A stretch of DNA of 40,980 nt from Thermoanaerobaculales bacterium (GCA_025456145.1 JALOLD010000029.1:1-40980); one strand, 5' to 3'. Numbered from the stretch's first letter, positions 16,743 through 26,424 are shown. The notes: generated by a model not told the origin, from the sequence alone. Translations and numbers: made by a program.

Positions 16743-19700
16743 CTACCGTTCGCCGAGGGTGGCGGTGACCGTGACCTCCCCGCCGTCTCGGAGGATGGTG
16801 ACCTCGACGCTGTCGCCGGGGCTCTTCGTCTTGAGCAGGGCCGAGTAGCCGCGGAGATCGGCGACCGGCTCGCCGTCGAGGGCGACCAGGACATCGCCGG
16901 CCGCGATCCCGGCGGCCTCGGCCGGCGAGCCCGGCAGGACCTGCTGGACCTTCACCCCCGGCCCGGCGAAGCCGAAGTCGGGCATCGTGCCGAGGCTCGC
17001 CCGCCGGGGCCCGGCGGCGCCGGGGTCGCCCGGGGCGGTCGCGGCCGCCCCGGCGATCGTCACGGTCAGCGGCTCGCGCCGCTCGGCGAGGTAGGCGACC
17101 GCCTCGTGGGCCGCCTCGGCGACCGTCGCCATTCCCTCGGCGTCGATCGTCTCGGCGGTGTCGGAGGGCCGGTGGTAGTCGGGGGTCGGGCCGGTGAAGA
17201 GCTGGACCGCCGGGATGCCGAGCTCGATGCAGCTCATCTGGTCGGAGCTGTCGAGGGGCTCGGCGACGACCTTGACCGGCGCCCCGGTGGTGTGGCCGAC
17301 GCCCATGAAGATGAAGGGCCACTCGCGCGCCGAGCTGGAGTTGAGCACGTAGAGCGCGCCGTCGGCGAGACGGCCCACGGTGTCGAGGTTGAGGCAGGCG
17401 AAGGGGCGCTGCTCGGCGGGCATCCCCTCGAGCAGGTGTTTCGAGCCGATCCGGCCGGCCTCCTCGCCGGTGACCGCGGCGAACAGCACGGTCCGCGGCC
17501 GGGCGGGCTCGCCGGCCATTGTCCGGGCGAGCTCGAGCAGGACCGCGACCCCCGAGGCGTTGTCGTCGGCGCCCGGGTGGACCTGTCCCTCGTTGCCGGC
17601 GCGGACGTCGGGCCAGCCCTCACCGAGGTGGTCGAGGTGGGCCATGACGAGCACCGGCGGCAGCGAGGGGTCGGTGCCGGAGACCGTGGCGACCAGGTTG
17701 GTGAGCGGCATGAGCCGCTCGGGGACGCCGCCGCGCCACGTCCAGCGCTGGCGGTAGCCGTCCTCGCCGGCCGGGGTGAGCCGCGCCTCGCCGAGCTGCC
17801 TCTCGAGCCACAGGGTGGCGTGCTCGAGCCCGGCGCTGCCGAGCCCCCGGCCCTCCATGATCGGGTCGGTCAGGCGCTCGACCGTCTCGCTGAGCCGTGC
17901 GGCGTCGAACACCGCGGGCAGCTCGGCGAGGGGCGGCCGCGGCGGCAGCTCGAGCTCGACGAGCTCGCCCCCGCCGAGGTTGCGGACGAGGGGCGACGAC
18001 AGCGGGCGCCACTGGCCCTTGGCAACGTTGGCCGGCTCGTCGCCGGCGAAGCCCAGGTAGGAGTACCGGGTGTAGTGGGGGAGCTTGCGGGCGAGACCTG
18101 GGATCGCCGCGACCGGGTCGGCCGCGACCAGCCCGAGGGCGTCGGCCGGGTCGGACTCGGCGCGGGCGACGAGCACCAGCGAGTGGCCGGCGCGGGGCAG
18201 CTCGCCGCTCGGCAGCGTCGCCGAGCCCCCGCCGAGCGCCGCCCCCTGGTCGGCGAGGCGGCGTCCGACGCTCCCGGCGAAGGCGTTGTCCCAGCCGAGC
18301 AGCCACACCGAGCCGGCGGGCAGCTCCTCGAGCTCGCGGTCGAGGGCGATCCGCGGCTCGCCCGGCCGGGCCCAGGCCGCGGCGAGCTCCCGCCACGCCG
18401 CGAGCTCGTCGGGGTTCGCCGCCGCAGGAAGCACGAACAGGGGGTCCTCGGCGCCGAACAGCGTGGTCAGCGCCGGCGGCACCTCGAGGGGGTCGAGGCG
18501 GCGCATCACGTCGAAGGCCGGGTCGACATCGAGCCGCAGCGGCCGGGCCGCCGTCCGGACCTCGATGACGCAGTCGCGGCCGCCGCAGGTACCGGCCGCG
18601 CCCCAGACCGGCTCGCGGGCGCCCTCGACGGTGACCGCGACCGGGATGGTGAGCGGGAAGGGGTCGCCCTCCTGGGTCTGGCGGATGCGGACCGAGAGCC
18701 GGTGGGGGTGGTCGGGGCCGCCGTCCTCGGTGACCTTGACGTCGACGATCTCGAGGCTCGGCGCCCCGGTGCGCCCCACCCAGACCTCGACGAACGACGG
18801 CCAGTCGCCACCGACCTCGTCGCGCATCGCCCCGGCGATGTCGGCGAAGGAGGCGCGGCTGAAGCGGTGCTCGCGGTCGAACCGGCCGAGGCTCGCGAGA
18901 AAGGCCTCGTCGCCCATGGCACGGCGGAGCATGTGGAAGAGCATCAGGCTCTTGCCGTAGCCGACCGCCTCGGAGGCCGCCGAGTGGCGCGAGCCGAACT
19001 CGGCGAGCGGGAAGTCGTCGTCGGTGCCGACCAGGTCGGTGAACTTCTTGAGGGTCGCCCGCCGGTAGTCGGCCCCTTCGCCCCGCTGCTCGGCGAACAG
19101 GTGGTCGGCGAGGTAGGCGGTGAGACCCTCGCACCAGTTGCCGGTCGCGGGGTCGACGAAGACCGAGTTGCCCCACCAGTTGTGGAGCAGCTCGTGCGGG
19201 TAGGACGAGGTCAGGATCCAGGGGAAGCGGATGACCTGTGGGCCGAGCAGGGTGAAGCCGGGCATCCCGTAGCCGGTCTCCCAGAAGTTCTCGACCAGCG
19301 CGAACGACGGGTAGGGGTAGGGCGGCAGCATCCCGTTGTAGAGCTCGAGGTAGCGCCGGGTGGCGTCGAGGTAACGGCCGGCCAGGCTCGGGTCGTCGCC
19401 GCGCAGGAAGGCGTAGACGTCGACCTCGCCGGCGCGACCGGCGGTCTCGACCCACGGACCGGCGACCAGGTAGACCTCCTCGGTCGGGTGCTCGAGCGAC
19501 CAGGCGGTCGTCCGGGTGCCGTCGGCGGCCAGCTCGTGGCGGGTCCGCCGGCCCTGGCTGACCACGTCCCAGGGCGGCTCGAGGCCTTCGACCGCGAGGC
19601 TGAAGGTGACGAGACCGTCGCCCAGGCTGGGGACCCAGAAGCTCGCCCCGGCGAGGAAGACGCCGTCCGCGGAGATGATGCCCGGGGTCTCGGAGAAGCT

Positions 19701-20126
19701 GCGCTGGTACTCCTCGCCCTGGGTCCTGAGCTCGTGGTGGATCACCCCGGCGTAGCGGATCTCCACCGGGCCGCCGGCGTCCTGGGCGCGATGCAGCCGC
19801 CAGCCCTCGAGCGGGACGTTCTCCGCGACGGTGGCGGTGGTGGCGTTGATCCCGAAGAAGCCGGCCTCGACCGGGCCGGGGGCCGGCTCGATCCGCCAGC
19901 CGGGGGTCACGACCACCGGCTCGAGCCCGGCGTGGAGCACCACGGGGTAGGCGCCGTCGTCGTCGGGCGCGACGTCGCTGCCCGGGAGCAGCCGGTCGAC
20001 GACCTCGATCCGGTGGCCGGCGGGGTCGAGCCGGACCGTCAGCTCGTGGTGGGTCGGCGCGGCGGCGGCGCTGATCGCCGATGTGGCGAGGAGCGCGAGG
20101 GTCAGCGGAGTTCGGCTCGGTGTCAT
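16743..20126 (-). CDS. Secreted multidomain metallopeptidase: M1 aminopeptidase + M28 peptidase + PDZ
   Basis: A 1127-residue exported enzyme. A signal peptide (LTLALLATSAISAAAA) is followed by an M1-type region with HELLH at 311-315, NWWGN and the downstream Glu ligand in WCEGLTAY. After a linker comes an M28-type zinc domain: VMAHLDHLGEG (near 829), HPGADDNASGV (near 852) and TGEEAGRIGS (near 888). A C-terminal PDZ domain (about 1045-1125; VLPGSPAEAAGIAAGDVLVA) ends the protein. Both peptidase families are two-zinc or one-zinc exopeptidases; together they could trim extracellular peptides. Joining M1 and M28 catalytic domains in one chain is unusual. GGAGG lies 7 bases before the ATG. The gene is a single unit, convergent with none. 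Confidence 0.92.
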   Translation of the reverse strand: MTPSRTPLTLALLATSAISAAAAPTHHELTVRLDPAGHRIEVVDRLLPGSDVAPDDDGAYPVVLHAGLEPVVVTPGWRIEPAPGPVEAGFFGINATTATVAENVPLEGWRLHRAQDAGGPVEIRYAGVIHHELRTQGEEYQRSFSETPGIISADGVFLAGASFWVPSLGDGLVTFSLAVEGLEPPWDVVSQGRRTRHELAADGTRTTAWSLEHPTEEVYLVAGPWVETAGRAGEVDVYAFLRGDDPSLAGRYLDATRRYLELYNGMLPPYPYPSFALVENFWETGYGMPGFTLLGPQVIRFPWILTSSYPHELLHNWWGNSVFVDPATGNWCEGLTAYLADHLFAEQRGEGADYRRATLKKFTDLVGTDDDFPLAEFGSRHSAASEAVGYGKSLMLFHMLRRAMGDEAFLASLGRFDREHRFSRASFADIAGAMRDEVGGDWPSFVEVWVGRTGAPSLEIVDVKVTEDGGPDHPHRLSVRIRQTQEGDPFPLTIPVAVTVEGAREPVWGAAGTCGGRDCVIEVRTAARPLRLDVDPAFDVMRRLDPLEVPPALTTLFGAEDPLFVLPAAANPDELAAWRELAAAWARPGEPRIALDRELEELPAGSVWLLGWDNAFAGSVGRRLADQGAALGGGSATLPSGELPRAGHSLVLVARAESDPADALGLVAADPVAAIPGLARKLPHYTRYSYLGFAGDEPANVAKGQWRPLSSPLVRNLGGGELVELELPPRPPLAELPAVFDAARLSETVERLTDPIMEGRGLGSAGLEHATLWLERQLGEARLTPAGEDGYRQRWTWRGGVPERLMPLTNLVATVSGTDPSLPPVLVMAHLDHLGEGWPDVRAGNEGQVHPGADDNASGVAVLLELARTMAGEPARPRTVLFAAVTGEEAGRIGSKHLLEGMPAEQRPFACLNLDTVGRLADGALYVLNSSSAREWPFIFMGVGHTTGAPVKVVAEPLDSSDQMSCIELGIPAVQLFTGPTPDYHRPSDTAETIDAEGMATVAEAAHEAVAYLAERREPLTVTIAGAAATAPGDPGAAGPRRASLGTMPDFGFAGPGVKVQQVLPGSPAEAAGIAAGDVLVALDGEPVADLRGYSALLKTKSPGDSVEVTILRDGGEVTVTATLGER

Positions 20127-20263
20127 GGTCGGCCTCCAACGCGCATTCTACCGGGGACGATGCGACCGAGTGTCATCCAACGCGGCCGGCGGCGGCGATG
20201 GAATGCGCGGCGGGGCCGCGACCGTTTCGAGGTGTGCGGGCCGCCCCCGCGCGAAAGGCCCCC

Positions 20264-20803
20264 ATGATCCTCGTCATCTCAGGAACCAACCGCCCCGGAT
20301 CCAACACCCGCATCGTCGCCGGGCTCGCGGTCGACGGGCTGCGCGCGATCGGCGAGGAGGTCGAGCTGCTCGACCTCGCCGAGCTGCCCCCCGAGATCTT
20401 CGACCCCTCGAGCTACGCGGCGAAGCCCGCGGCCTTCGACCGGTTCCAGCGGGCGGTGCTCGACGCCGACGGCATCCTGACGGTGATCCCGGAGTACAAC
20501 GGCGGCTTCCCCGGCGTGATGAAGTACTTCATCGACATGCTCCGCTTCCCCGACAGCCTGTTCGAAAAACCGGCCGCCTTCATCGGGCTGTCGGATGGGG
20601 CGTGGGGGGCGCTCCGGGGGGTCGAGCAGCTCGAGATGATCTTCCAGTACCGCAACGCCCACCTGTATGGCCGGCGGGTCTTCATCCCGAGGGTCTCCCG
20701 GGCGCTCGACGCCGGCGGCGGCCTCGCCGACCCGACCCTGGCAAAGCTCTTCGACGAGGCCCTCGCCGGGTTCGCGGTCTTCTGCCGGCGTCTCGCGGGC
20801 TGA
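20264..20803 (+). CDS. NAD(P)H-dependent FMN reductase
   Basis: A 179-residue flavodoxin-fold protein. The phosphate-binding loop is GTNRPGSNTR (residues 7-16), and PEYNGGFPGVMKYFID near residue 80 is the flavin/dimer signature of the YieF/ChrR group. Such enzymes reduce FMN or quinones with NAD(P)H; the physiological substrate is unknown. The frame is open upstream, but the start at 20264 follows AAAGG and matches the family N-terminus (MILVISGTNRPG). The next gene begins 108 bases later in the same direction. Confidence 0.9.
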   Translation: MILVISGTNRPGSNTRIVAGLAVDGLRAIGEEVELLDLAELPPEIFDPSSYAAKPAAFDRFQRAVLDADGILTVIPEYNGGFPGVMKYFIDMLRFPDSLFEKPAAFIGLSDGAWGALRGVEQLEMIFQYRNAHLYGRRVFIPRVSRALDAGGGLADPTLAKLFDEALAGFAVFCRRLAG

Positions 20804-20911
20804 GCCGCGGTTCGGCGGCCCGGCCGACCGGGAGGGGACAGGCCGGCTCGCCGGGCCCGCGGTTCGGCATGTGCGAAACTGCCGGGGACCGATCGAAGGA
20901 GGCCCGCCCGC

Positions 20912-22987
20912 ATGACGATGCCACGCCGCCTCTCGCTCCTCCTGGTCCTCGTCTTCTGGGCCGTCCAGGGCGCCGCCGAGTCCCCCGATCCCCGGCGGGC
21001 GATGACCCCGGTCGACCTCGCCCGGATCCAGAGCATCACCTCGGCCAAGATCTCCCCCGATGGAGCGACCGTCGCCGCGGTGCGCACCGTTCCGCGCGAG
21101 CTCTTCGACGAGCCCGACGGCGAGGACTGGGACGAGCTCTATCTGGTCGACCGGTCGGGCGGCGGAGCGCGGCCCTTCGTCACCGGGGCGGTCAACGTCT
21201 CGTCGGTCGGCTGGCGTCCCGACGGCTCGGCGGTGTCCTTTCTCGCCCGCCGCGGCGATGACGAGCACCAGCGCCTCTACCTCATCCCGACCGACGGCGG
21301 CGAGGCGACCCCGATCATCTCCCTCGGCTCGCCCTCGGTGGGCTACGCCTGGAGCCCGGACGGGCAGCGGCTCGCCGTGATCGCGTCGGCCGCCCTCACC
21401 GACGAGGAGGAGGAGCTCGCCGGCCACGGCTTCGACCAGGAGGTCTTCGAGGAGGACTTCAAGCCGCTCCGGCTGTTCGTCGTCGAGCTCGGCGGCGACG
21501 ACGAGCCGCGACCCCTCGACATCGACGGCTCGGTCACCCAGGTCGAGTGGAGCCCGGACGGCGAGCGGCTCGCCGTGGCGGTCGCGCCGACCCCGCTGGT
21601 CGACGACCGGATGATGCTCCAGGCCGTCCGGGTGGTCGACCCGGCGACCGGGGAGGTGGTTTCGACGATCGACCGCCAGGGCAAGCTCGGGGACATCCGC
21701 TGGAGCCCGGACGGTCGGCGGCTCGCGATGATCAGCGCCGCCGACCTCCACGACCCGTCGGCGTCGTCGTTGCTGGTGGCCGAGGCCACGGGCGGCCGGG
21801 CGCGGGAGCTGACCCGGGGCTTCGAGGGCTCGGTCCGCTCGATCGCCTGGGCCGATGCGGCGTCGATCGTCTTCCTCGCGGATGTCGGGGTCGGCAGCGA
21901 GCTCTACCGGGTGTCGGCGGGCGGCGGCCCGCTCGAGGCCCTCGGTCGGTCCTCCGACGGTGTCGTCTACAGCGCGCTGAGCCTCGCCAACGACGGCGTT
22001 CACGGCGCACTGGTCGGAAGCTCCGCTGCGCACCCGGCCGAGGTCTTCGGGCTCGATCTGGGCGCCGCCGGACCGCCGGTGCGGCTCACCGAGGCCAACG
22101 CCTGGCTCGCCGACATCCGGCTGGCCCCCCAGGAGGCGGTCCGCTTCCGGGCCCGGGACGGTCTCGAGCTCGAGGGGGTCCTGATCCGACCGCTTCATGG
22201 CGCCGACCGGCCGGCGCCGCTCGTCATGGTCGTTCACGGCGGGCCGGAGGGCCACCGCAGCAACGGCTGGCTGAGCCGCTACGACGCGCCGGCCCAGGTG
22301 CTCGCGGGGCGGGGCTATGCGGTCTTCTTCCCCAACTACCGGGGCAGCACCGGCCGCGGCGTCGCCTTCACCAAGCTCGGCCAGAGCGATGCCGCCGGCG
22401 CCGAGTTCGACGACCTGGTCGACGCGGTCGACCATCTCGTCGAGATCGGCGTCGCCGACCCCGACCGGGTCGGGGTGACCGGCGGGTCGTACGGCGGCTA
22501 CGCCACGGCGTGGCTCGCCACCCGCTACAGCGAGCGGTTCGCGGCCGGGGTGATGTTCGTCGGCATCTCGAACACGATCTCGAAGCTCGGCACCACCGAC
22601 ATCCCCCGCGAGGAGACCCTGGTCCACGCCCTCGGCCACCCCTGGGACGACTGGGAGCGGGCGATCGAGCGGTCGCCCCTCGCCCACGCCGGGCGCGGCC
22701 GCACGCCGTTGCTGATCGCCGGCGGCGACGCCGACACCCGGGTCAGCCCGACCCAGGGGATGGAGCTGTACCGGGCGCTGAGGATCTTCGGTCGCACCCC
22801 GGTCCGGCTCGTCCGCTACCCGGGCGAGGGCCACGGCAACCTCCGGGCGGCCTCGCGCTTCGACCTCCAGCTGCGCCTGCTGCGCTGGTTCGACCACTAC
22901 CTCGGCGGGCCGGGCGGGGCGCCCCCGCCCTACCGGCTCGACTACCGCAGCCCGGCCCACGGCTGGCCGGTTGAGGACGACGGCTGA
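20912..22987 (+). CDS. Secreted S9-family prolyl oligopeptidase/acylaminoacyl-peptidase
   Basis: A 691-residue protein with a signal peptide (LSLLLVLVFWAVQGAAE). An N-terminal beta-propeller carries repeated SPDG motifs (KISPDGATVA, WSPDGQRLAV, WSPDGERLAV, WSPDGRRLAM). The C-terminal alpha/beta hydrolase has nucleophile Ser near 525 (GGSYGGYATAW), Asp near 606 (GGDADTRVSP) and His near 640 (GEGHGNL). The known activity is cleavage of short peptides that reach the active site through the propeller. AAGGAGG at 20896-20902 fixes the start. Its substrates could overlap with those of the nearby M1/M28 peptidase, but no operon links them. Confidence 0.93.
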   Translation: MTMPRRLSLLLVLVFWAVQGAAESPDPRRAMTPVDLARIQSITSAKISPDGATVAAVRTVPRELFDEPDGEDWDELYLVDRSGGGARPFVTGAVNVSSVGWRPDGSAVSFLARRGDDEHQRLYLIPTDGGEATPIISLGSPSVGYAWSPDGQRLAVIASAALTDEEEELAGHGFDQEVFEEDFKPLRLFVVELGGDDEPRPLDIDGSVTQVEWSPDGERLAVAVAPTPLVDDRMMLQAVRVVDPATGEVVSTIDRQGKLGDIRWSPDGRRLAMISAADLHDPSASSLLVAEATGGRARELTRGFEGSVRSIAWADAASIVFLADVGVGSELYRVSAGGGPLEALGRSSDGVVYSALSLANDGVHGALVGSSAAHPAEVFGLDLGAAGPPVRLTEANAWLADIRLAPQEAVRFRARDGLELEGVLIRPLHGADRPAPLVMVVHGGPEGHRSNGWLSRYDAPAQVLAGRGYAVFFPNYRGSTGRGVAFTKLGQSDAAGAEFDDLVDAVDHLVEIGVADPDRVGVTGGSYGGYATAWLATRYSERFAAGVMFVGISNTISKLGTTDIPREETLVHALGHPWDDWERAIERSPLAHAGRGRTPLLIAGGDADTRVSPTQGMELYRALRIFGRTPVRLVRYPGEGHGNLRAASRFDLQLRLLRWFDHYLGGPGGAPPPYRLDYRSPAHGWPVEDDG

Positions 22988-23011
22988 CCCGGCCTCGCAT
23001 TCTGCTACCAT
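22984..23011 (+). promoter_or_regulatory. Promoter of the DUF4412-like gene
   Basis: CTGACC, a 16-nt spacer and TACCAT (23006-23011). The sequence CTGCTACCATCCCCG around the -10 is identical over 15 bases to the one upstream of the DUF4136 gene (34187-34173, minus strand). Confidence 0.5.
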
Positions 23012-23072
23012 CCCCGCGCTCGCCCGCCCGGTTCACACCGGGAATCGTCAACCCTCACCCAAGGAGACACCG

Positions 23073-23813
23073 ATGCGATCCGACCGGATGCTCGCGCTCA
23101 CCCTGGCGATCCTGCTCGCGGCCGGTCTGGCCGGGGCCGACCAGAGGATCGTCCAGAACCACAAACAGGACGCCTTCACGATGATGGGCCAGACCCAGCC
23201 GCCGGTCGACGAGCAGCATGTCAGCTGGATCGGCGAGCGCAAGCTGCGGATGGACCAGGGCTCGACCTCGACGATCGTCGACATCGACGCCGCCAAGATG
23301 TACGTCCTCGACCACGACGCCAAGAGCTACATCGAGATCGACCTACCGGTCGACCTCGAGAAGGTGATGCCGCCCGGGATGGCCGAGCAGATGATGGCGA
23401 TGCTCAACTTCCAGATCACCGTCACCCCGTCCACCGAGACCAAGAAGATCGGCGAGTGGAACGCCACGCGCTACGACCTCAAGCTGACCTCGGCGATGAT
23501 GACCGTCGACGCGGTGCTCTGGGCCTCCACCGAGACCCCCGTCGACTTCGCCGAATACCACGACCTCTACGCCAACATCGTCAGCCTCCAGCCGGGGATG
23601 TCCGGGATGGCCGACCAGCTTCGGCGGGTCGACGGCTTCGTCATCGCCCAGGATGCGACGATGACGATGCAGATGATGGGCGAGACCACCGTCGGATCGA
23701 GCGACACGGTGGTGTCGATCGAGCAGGCCGACCCGCCGGCCGCCACCTACGCCCCGCCGGCCGACTACGCGCGCGAGGACTTCGACTACATGAAGATGAT
23801 GCAGTCCCGGTGA
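23073..23813 (+). CDS. Exported protein, DUF4412-like
   Basis: A 246-residue protein with a signal peptide (LALTLAILLAAGLAGAD). The mature part resembles DUF4412-type periplasmic proteins: KLRMDQGSTSTIVDIDAAKM, YVLDHDAKSYIEIDLP, then an amphipathic Met-rich middle (MAEQMMAMLN) and a C-terminus ending DFDYMKMMQSR. The function of the family is unknown; an outer-envelope lipid-binding (LolA-like) fold has been suggested by the general pattern, which is inference. AAGGAGA lies 6 bases before the ATG. A strong hairpin terminator follows. Confidence 0.7.
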   Translation: MRSDRMLALTLAILLAAGLAGADQRIVQNHKQDAFTMMGQTQPPVDEQHVSWIGERKLRMDQGSTSTIVDIDAAKMYVLDHDAKSYIEIDLPVDLEKVMPPGMAEQMMAMLNFQITVTPSTETKKIGEWNATRYDLKLTSAMMTVDAVLWASTETPVDFAEYHDLYANIVSLQPGMSGMADQLRRVDGFVIAQDATMTMQMMGETTVGSSDTVVSIEQADPPAATYAPPADYAREDFDYMKMMQSR

Positions 23814-23846
23814 CCGATCCGGTCCCGGGATTGACCGATCCAGCTC

Positions 23847-23870
23847 GACCCTCCCGTCCGCGGGAGGGTC
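23847..23870. terminator. Hairpin terminator between convergent genes
   Basis: A perfect 10-bp stem, GACCCTCCCG / CGGGAGGGTC, with a TCCG tetraloop, lies between the ends of the DUF4412-like gene and the SpoIIE phosphatase gene. There is no strong T tract, but its position suits it to stop transcription from either side. Confidence 0.7.
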
Positions 23871-23877
23871 GTTCGCT

Positions 23878-26424
23878 TCAGGCGGTGCGGTCGGTGGCTC
23901 TCCGGGCGGCGAGCAGGGTGAGGTCGTCGTAGGGCGTGTGACCGCGGGTGAAGGCCTCGATCTCCTCGACGATGTGGTTGACCGTCTGCTGCGGCGAGCC
24001 GGCCGGGGCGGTCGCGAGCGCCCTCGCCAGCCGCTCCTCACCGTACAGCTCGCCCTCGGGGGACTGCGCCTCGACGACCCCGTCGGAGTAGGCGAGGACC
24101 ACGTCGCCGGGCTCGAGCTCGACCTCGAGCACGCAGTGGCCGCCGAGGCGCAGCGCGCCGAGCGGCAGCCGGTGGTTCGGCATGCACAGCGTTTCCACCA
24201 TCGAGGTCCGGCGGCGCAGTAGTGGCGGCGGCTGGCCGGCGAGCGAGTAGCGCAGCGTCCCGACCGACGGCCGGAAGGCGAGGTAGCCGAGAGCGACGAA
24301 GCTGCCCGACCGGAACCCGTCGTTGCGATCGCCGCGGAGCCCGTACAGCCGCTCGTTGGCGAGCCGGAAGAGCTCCTCGGGGTCGGGGTGGGCGACCGCC
24401 AGAGTGTTGAGCACCTCGTGCGCCGCCATCATCATCAGCGCACCCGAGATCGACTTGCCGGAGACGTCGCCGTAGGCCAGGGCGTGCTCGCCGGGGAGGC
24501 TTCCGGGCAGCTCGGTGTAGAAGTCGCCGCCGACCTCGCGGGCCGGCCGGCACATCGCCGCCACCTCCCAGCCCACCGCCGCCGCGAGGCGGCGGGGCAG
24601 CAGCGACGCCTGGATCGAGGCCGCGATCTTGAGCTCGCGTTCGAGCTCGGCCTGCCGGGCCCGCTCGTCGAGCAGGAGGTTGGTCTCGAGCGCGATCGAC
24701 GCCTGGTTGAGCAGGCCCCGGAGCAGCTCGATCTCCTCGCGCTCGAGGGCGGTCTGGCCGCGCTTGCCCGACAACAGGATGACGCCGACCGAGCGGCGGG
24801 TCGTGGCCATCAGACCGACGACCTCGACGCCCTTGGCATCGAGCTCGTCGCCGAGCCGGTCGACCTCGCCCGAGAGCAGGCGGATCGGGGCGAGGGCGTC
24901 CATCCGGACCAGCGGGCCCTTGCTCTTGAGGAAGTCGTGCAGAATCCCGATGACCGGCAGCTCGACCGGCAGGTCGTCCGGCCCCGCGACGCGCCGCAGC
25001 CCTCCGCGGTCGGGAAGGTAGAGCGCCGCGAATCGGAGGCCGAGCAGGTTGGGCAGCCGTTCGACGAGCTGGGTGACGACCGGGCCGATCTCGACCTGGT
25101 TGGTCAGGGCCTCACCCATCTCGACCATCGCACGCTGGAGGCGGTGGCGCTCGGCGAAGAAGAAACGGTCGACCGGGCCCTGGAGGCGGTGGCGCAGCGG
25201 CTCGAAGAGCAGCACGATGGCGAGCGCGAAGACCACCGGGAAGTAGGGCGAGTCGGCCAGCGCCGATCCCTGGAAGATGCGGTTGAACGAGGCGATGCCG
25301 AGGGCGTAGACCGCGGTCACCAGGGCGGTGGTGACGGTGTAGAGGAGGCTCTTGCGGAGGATCACCCGGATGTCGAGCAGCTGGAAACGGATGATCGCGT
25401 AGGCAAAGGTGATCGGCACCAGGATGAGCGGGACGACGCCGTAGAAGATGAACCGCTCGGTGTTGAGGAAGGACGGAAAGGCGACCGCGAGCAGGATGAA
25501 GGGGACGACGCCGAACAGCGTGCCGACGAAGACCAGACCGGCGCCCCGCCGCTGCTGGACCTCGGGCAGGTAGCGGGCGCTCAGACCGAGCGCGCCGAGC
25601 CCGAGGACCATGTAACCGACCATCACCCACCAGTTGGCCATCGGCGCACCCGAGATCAGCGCGATCTGGCTGTCGGTCCACCACGAGCGGGCGAGGGTCG
25701 CGAGGTAAACGAGGGGCGGCAGCAGGTAGATCGGGATCAGTCGCGGGCTGAGGCCGGCGATCCAGCCGATGACATCGGCGATCGGGTCGTGGCGCCACTC
25801 CCAGACCGGACGCGGGAAGATCAGGAAGAAGTGGAGAAAGGCCGCCGGGAGGATGAGCAGCGCCAGAGTCCCGGTGGTCAGCACGAACGAGTCGACCCAC
25901 GAGTACGAGGCCGGACGCAGCCGGCAGACCAGGAAGAGCATGAACAGGATCGACATCAGGTAGAAGACCCGCGCCGCCGGCAGACGGGGCTGGCGGACGA
26001 CGACGAAGGCGCCGACGCCGAAGAACAGGAAGCCGAGGATGGCGGCGTAGAGGTAGGAGGTGTCGCCGATCCGACGTCGCCCGAGCTCGACCTGGCGCTC
26101 CTTGGTCCCACCGCCCGAGCGGAACATGTAGGGCACCGACTCGCCGATCGTGTGCCGGTTGAGCAGCACCTGGGCGTGGCTCGCGGAGGCCAGGATCGAG
26201 CGGTCGATGCCGACGATGACGTCGCCCTGGCGGATCCCGGCCCGGTCGGCCCCCGAGCCCGGGACGACCTCGCGGACGACCGTCGAGCCGGGGACGTCGG
26301 CCTCGAGGATGACGCCGTCGTAGGGCCGGGGGAGGAACATGTCCGCCATCGAGAGGGCGGCGAGGAGGAACGCCGCCACTCCCGGCGCCAGGAGAACCGC
26401 GAGCTGACGGCGGGCGCGTGACAT
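23878..26424 (-). CDS. Membrane PP2C phosphatase: PDZ - 7TM - GAF - SpoIIE
   Basis: An 848-residue signalling phosphatase. A first TM helix (LLAPGVAAFLLAALSMADMF) is followed by an extracytoplasmic PDZ domain (VVREVVPGSGADRAGIRQGD). Next come a block of about seven TM helices, a GAF-like domain (VVTQLVERLPNLLGLRFAAL) and a coiled linker. The C-terminal SpoIIE-type PP2C domain has its metal-binding aspartates in VGGDFYTEL, YGDVSGKS, YSDGVVEAQ and YDDLTLLAA. It should remove phosphate from Ser/Thr of a partner, often an anti-sigma antagonist, in response to an envelope signal. I start it at ATG 26424: a TATCAT -10 ends 7 bases upstream and would overlap the alternative ATG 26433. Confidence 0.88.
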   Translation of the reverse strand: MSRARRQLAVLLAPGVAAFLLAALSMADMFLPRPYDGVILEADVPGSTVVREVVPGSGADRAGIRQGDVIVGIDRSILASASHAQVLLNRHTIGESVPYMFRSGGGTKERQVELGRRRIGDTSYLYAAILGFLFFGVGAFVVVRQPRLPAARVFYLMSILFMLFLVCRLRPASYSWVDSFVLTTGTLALLILPAAFLHFFLIFPRPVWEWRHDPIADVIGWIAGLSPRLIPIYLLPPLVYLATLARSWWTDSQIALISGAPMANWWVMVGYMVLGLGALGLSARYLPEVQQRRGAGLVFVGTLFGVVPFILLAVAFPSFLNTERFIFYGVVPLILVPITFAYAIIRFQLLDIRVILRKSLLYTVTTALVTAVYALGIASFNRIFQGSALADSPYFPVVFALAIVLLFEPLRHRLQGPVDRFFFAERHRLQRAMVEMGEALTNQVEIGPVVTQLVERLPNLLGLRFAALYLPDRGGLRRVAGPDDLPVELPVIGILHDFLKSKGPLVRMDALAPIRLLSGEVDRLGDELDAKGVEVVGLMATTRRSVGVILLSGKRGQTALEREEIELLRGLLNQASIALETNLLLDERARQAELERELKIAASIQASLLPRRLAAAVGWEVAAMCRPAREVGGDFYTELPGSLPGEHALAYGDVSGKSISGALMMMAAHEVLNTLAVAHPDPEELFRLANERLYGLRGDRNDGFRSGSFVALGYLAFRPSVGTLRYSLAGQPPPLLRRRTSMVETLCMPNHRLPLGALRLGGHCVLEVELEPGDVVLAYSDGVVEAQSPEGELYGEERLARALATAPAGSPQQTVNHIVEEIEAFTRGHTPYDDLTLLAARRATDRTA

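Noticed and set aside
16386..20267. 1293-codon plus-strand ORF opposite nfuA and the metallopeptidase
   Set aside because: A GC-driven shadow frame: low-complexity Arg/Gly/Glu/Val sequence opposite two genes with clear catalytic motifs and Shine-Dalgarno sites.
20806..20871. Direct repeat CCGCGGTTCGGC flanking the FMN reductase-S9 intergenic region
   Set aside because: Only 12 bases long in very GC-rich DNA, with no mobile-element content between the copies.
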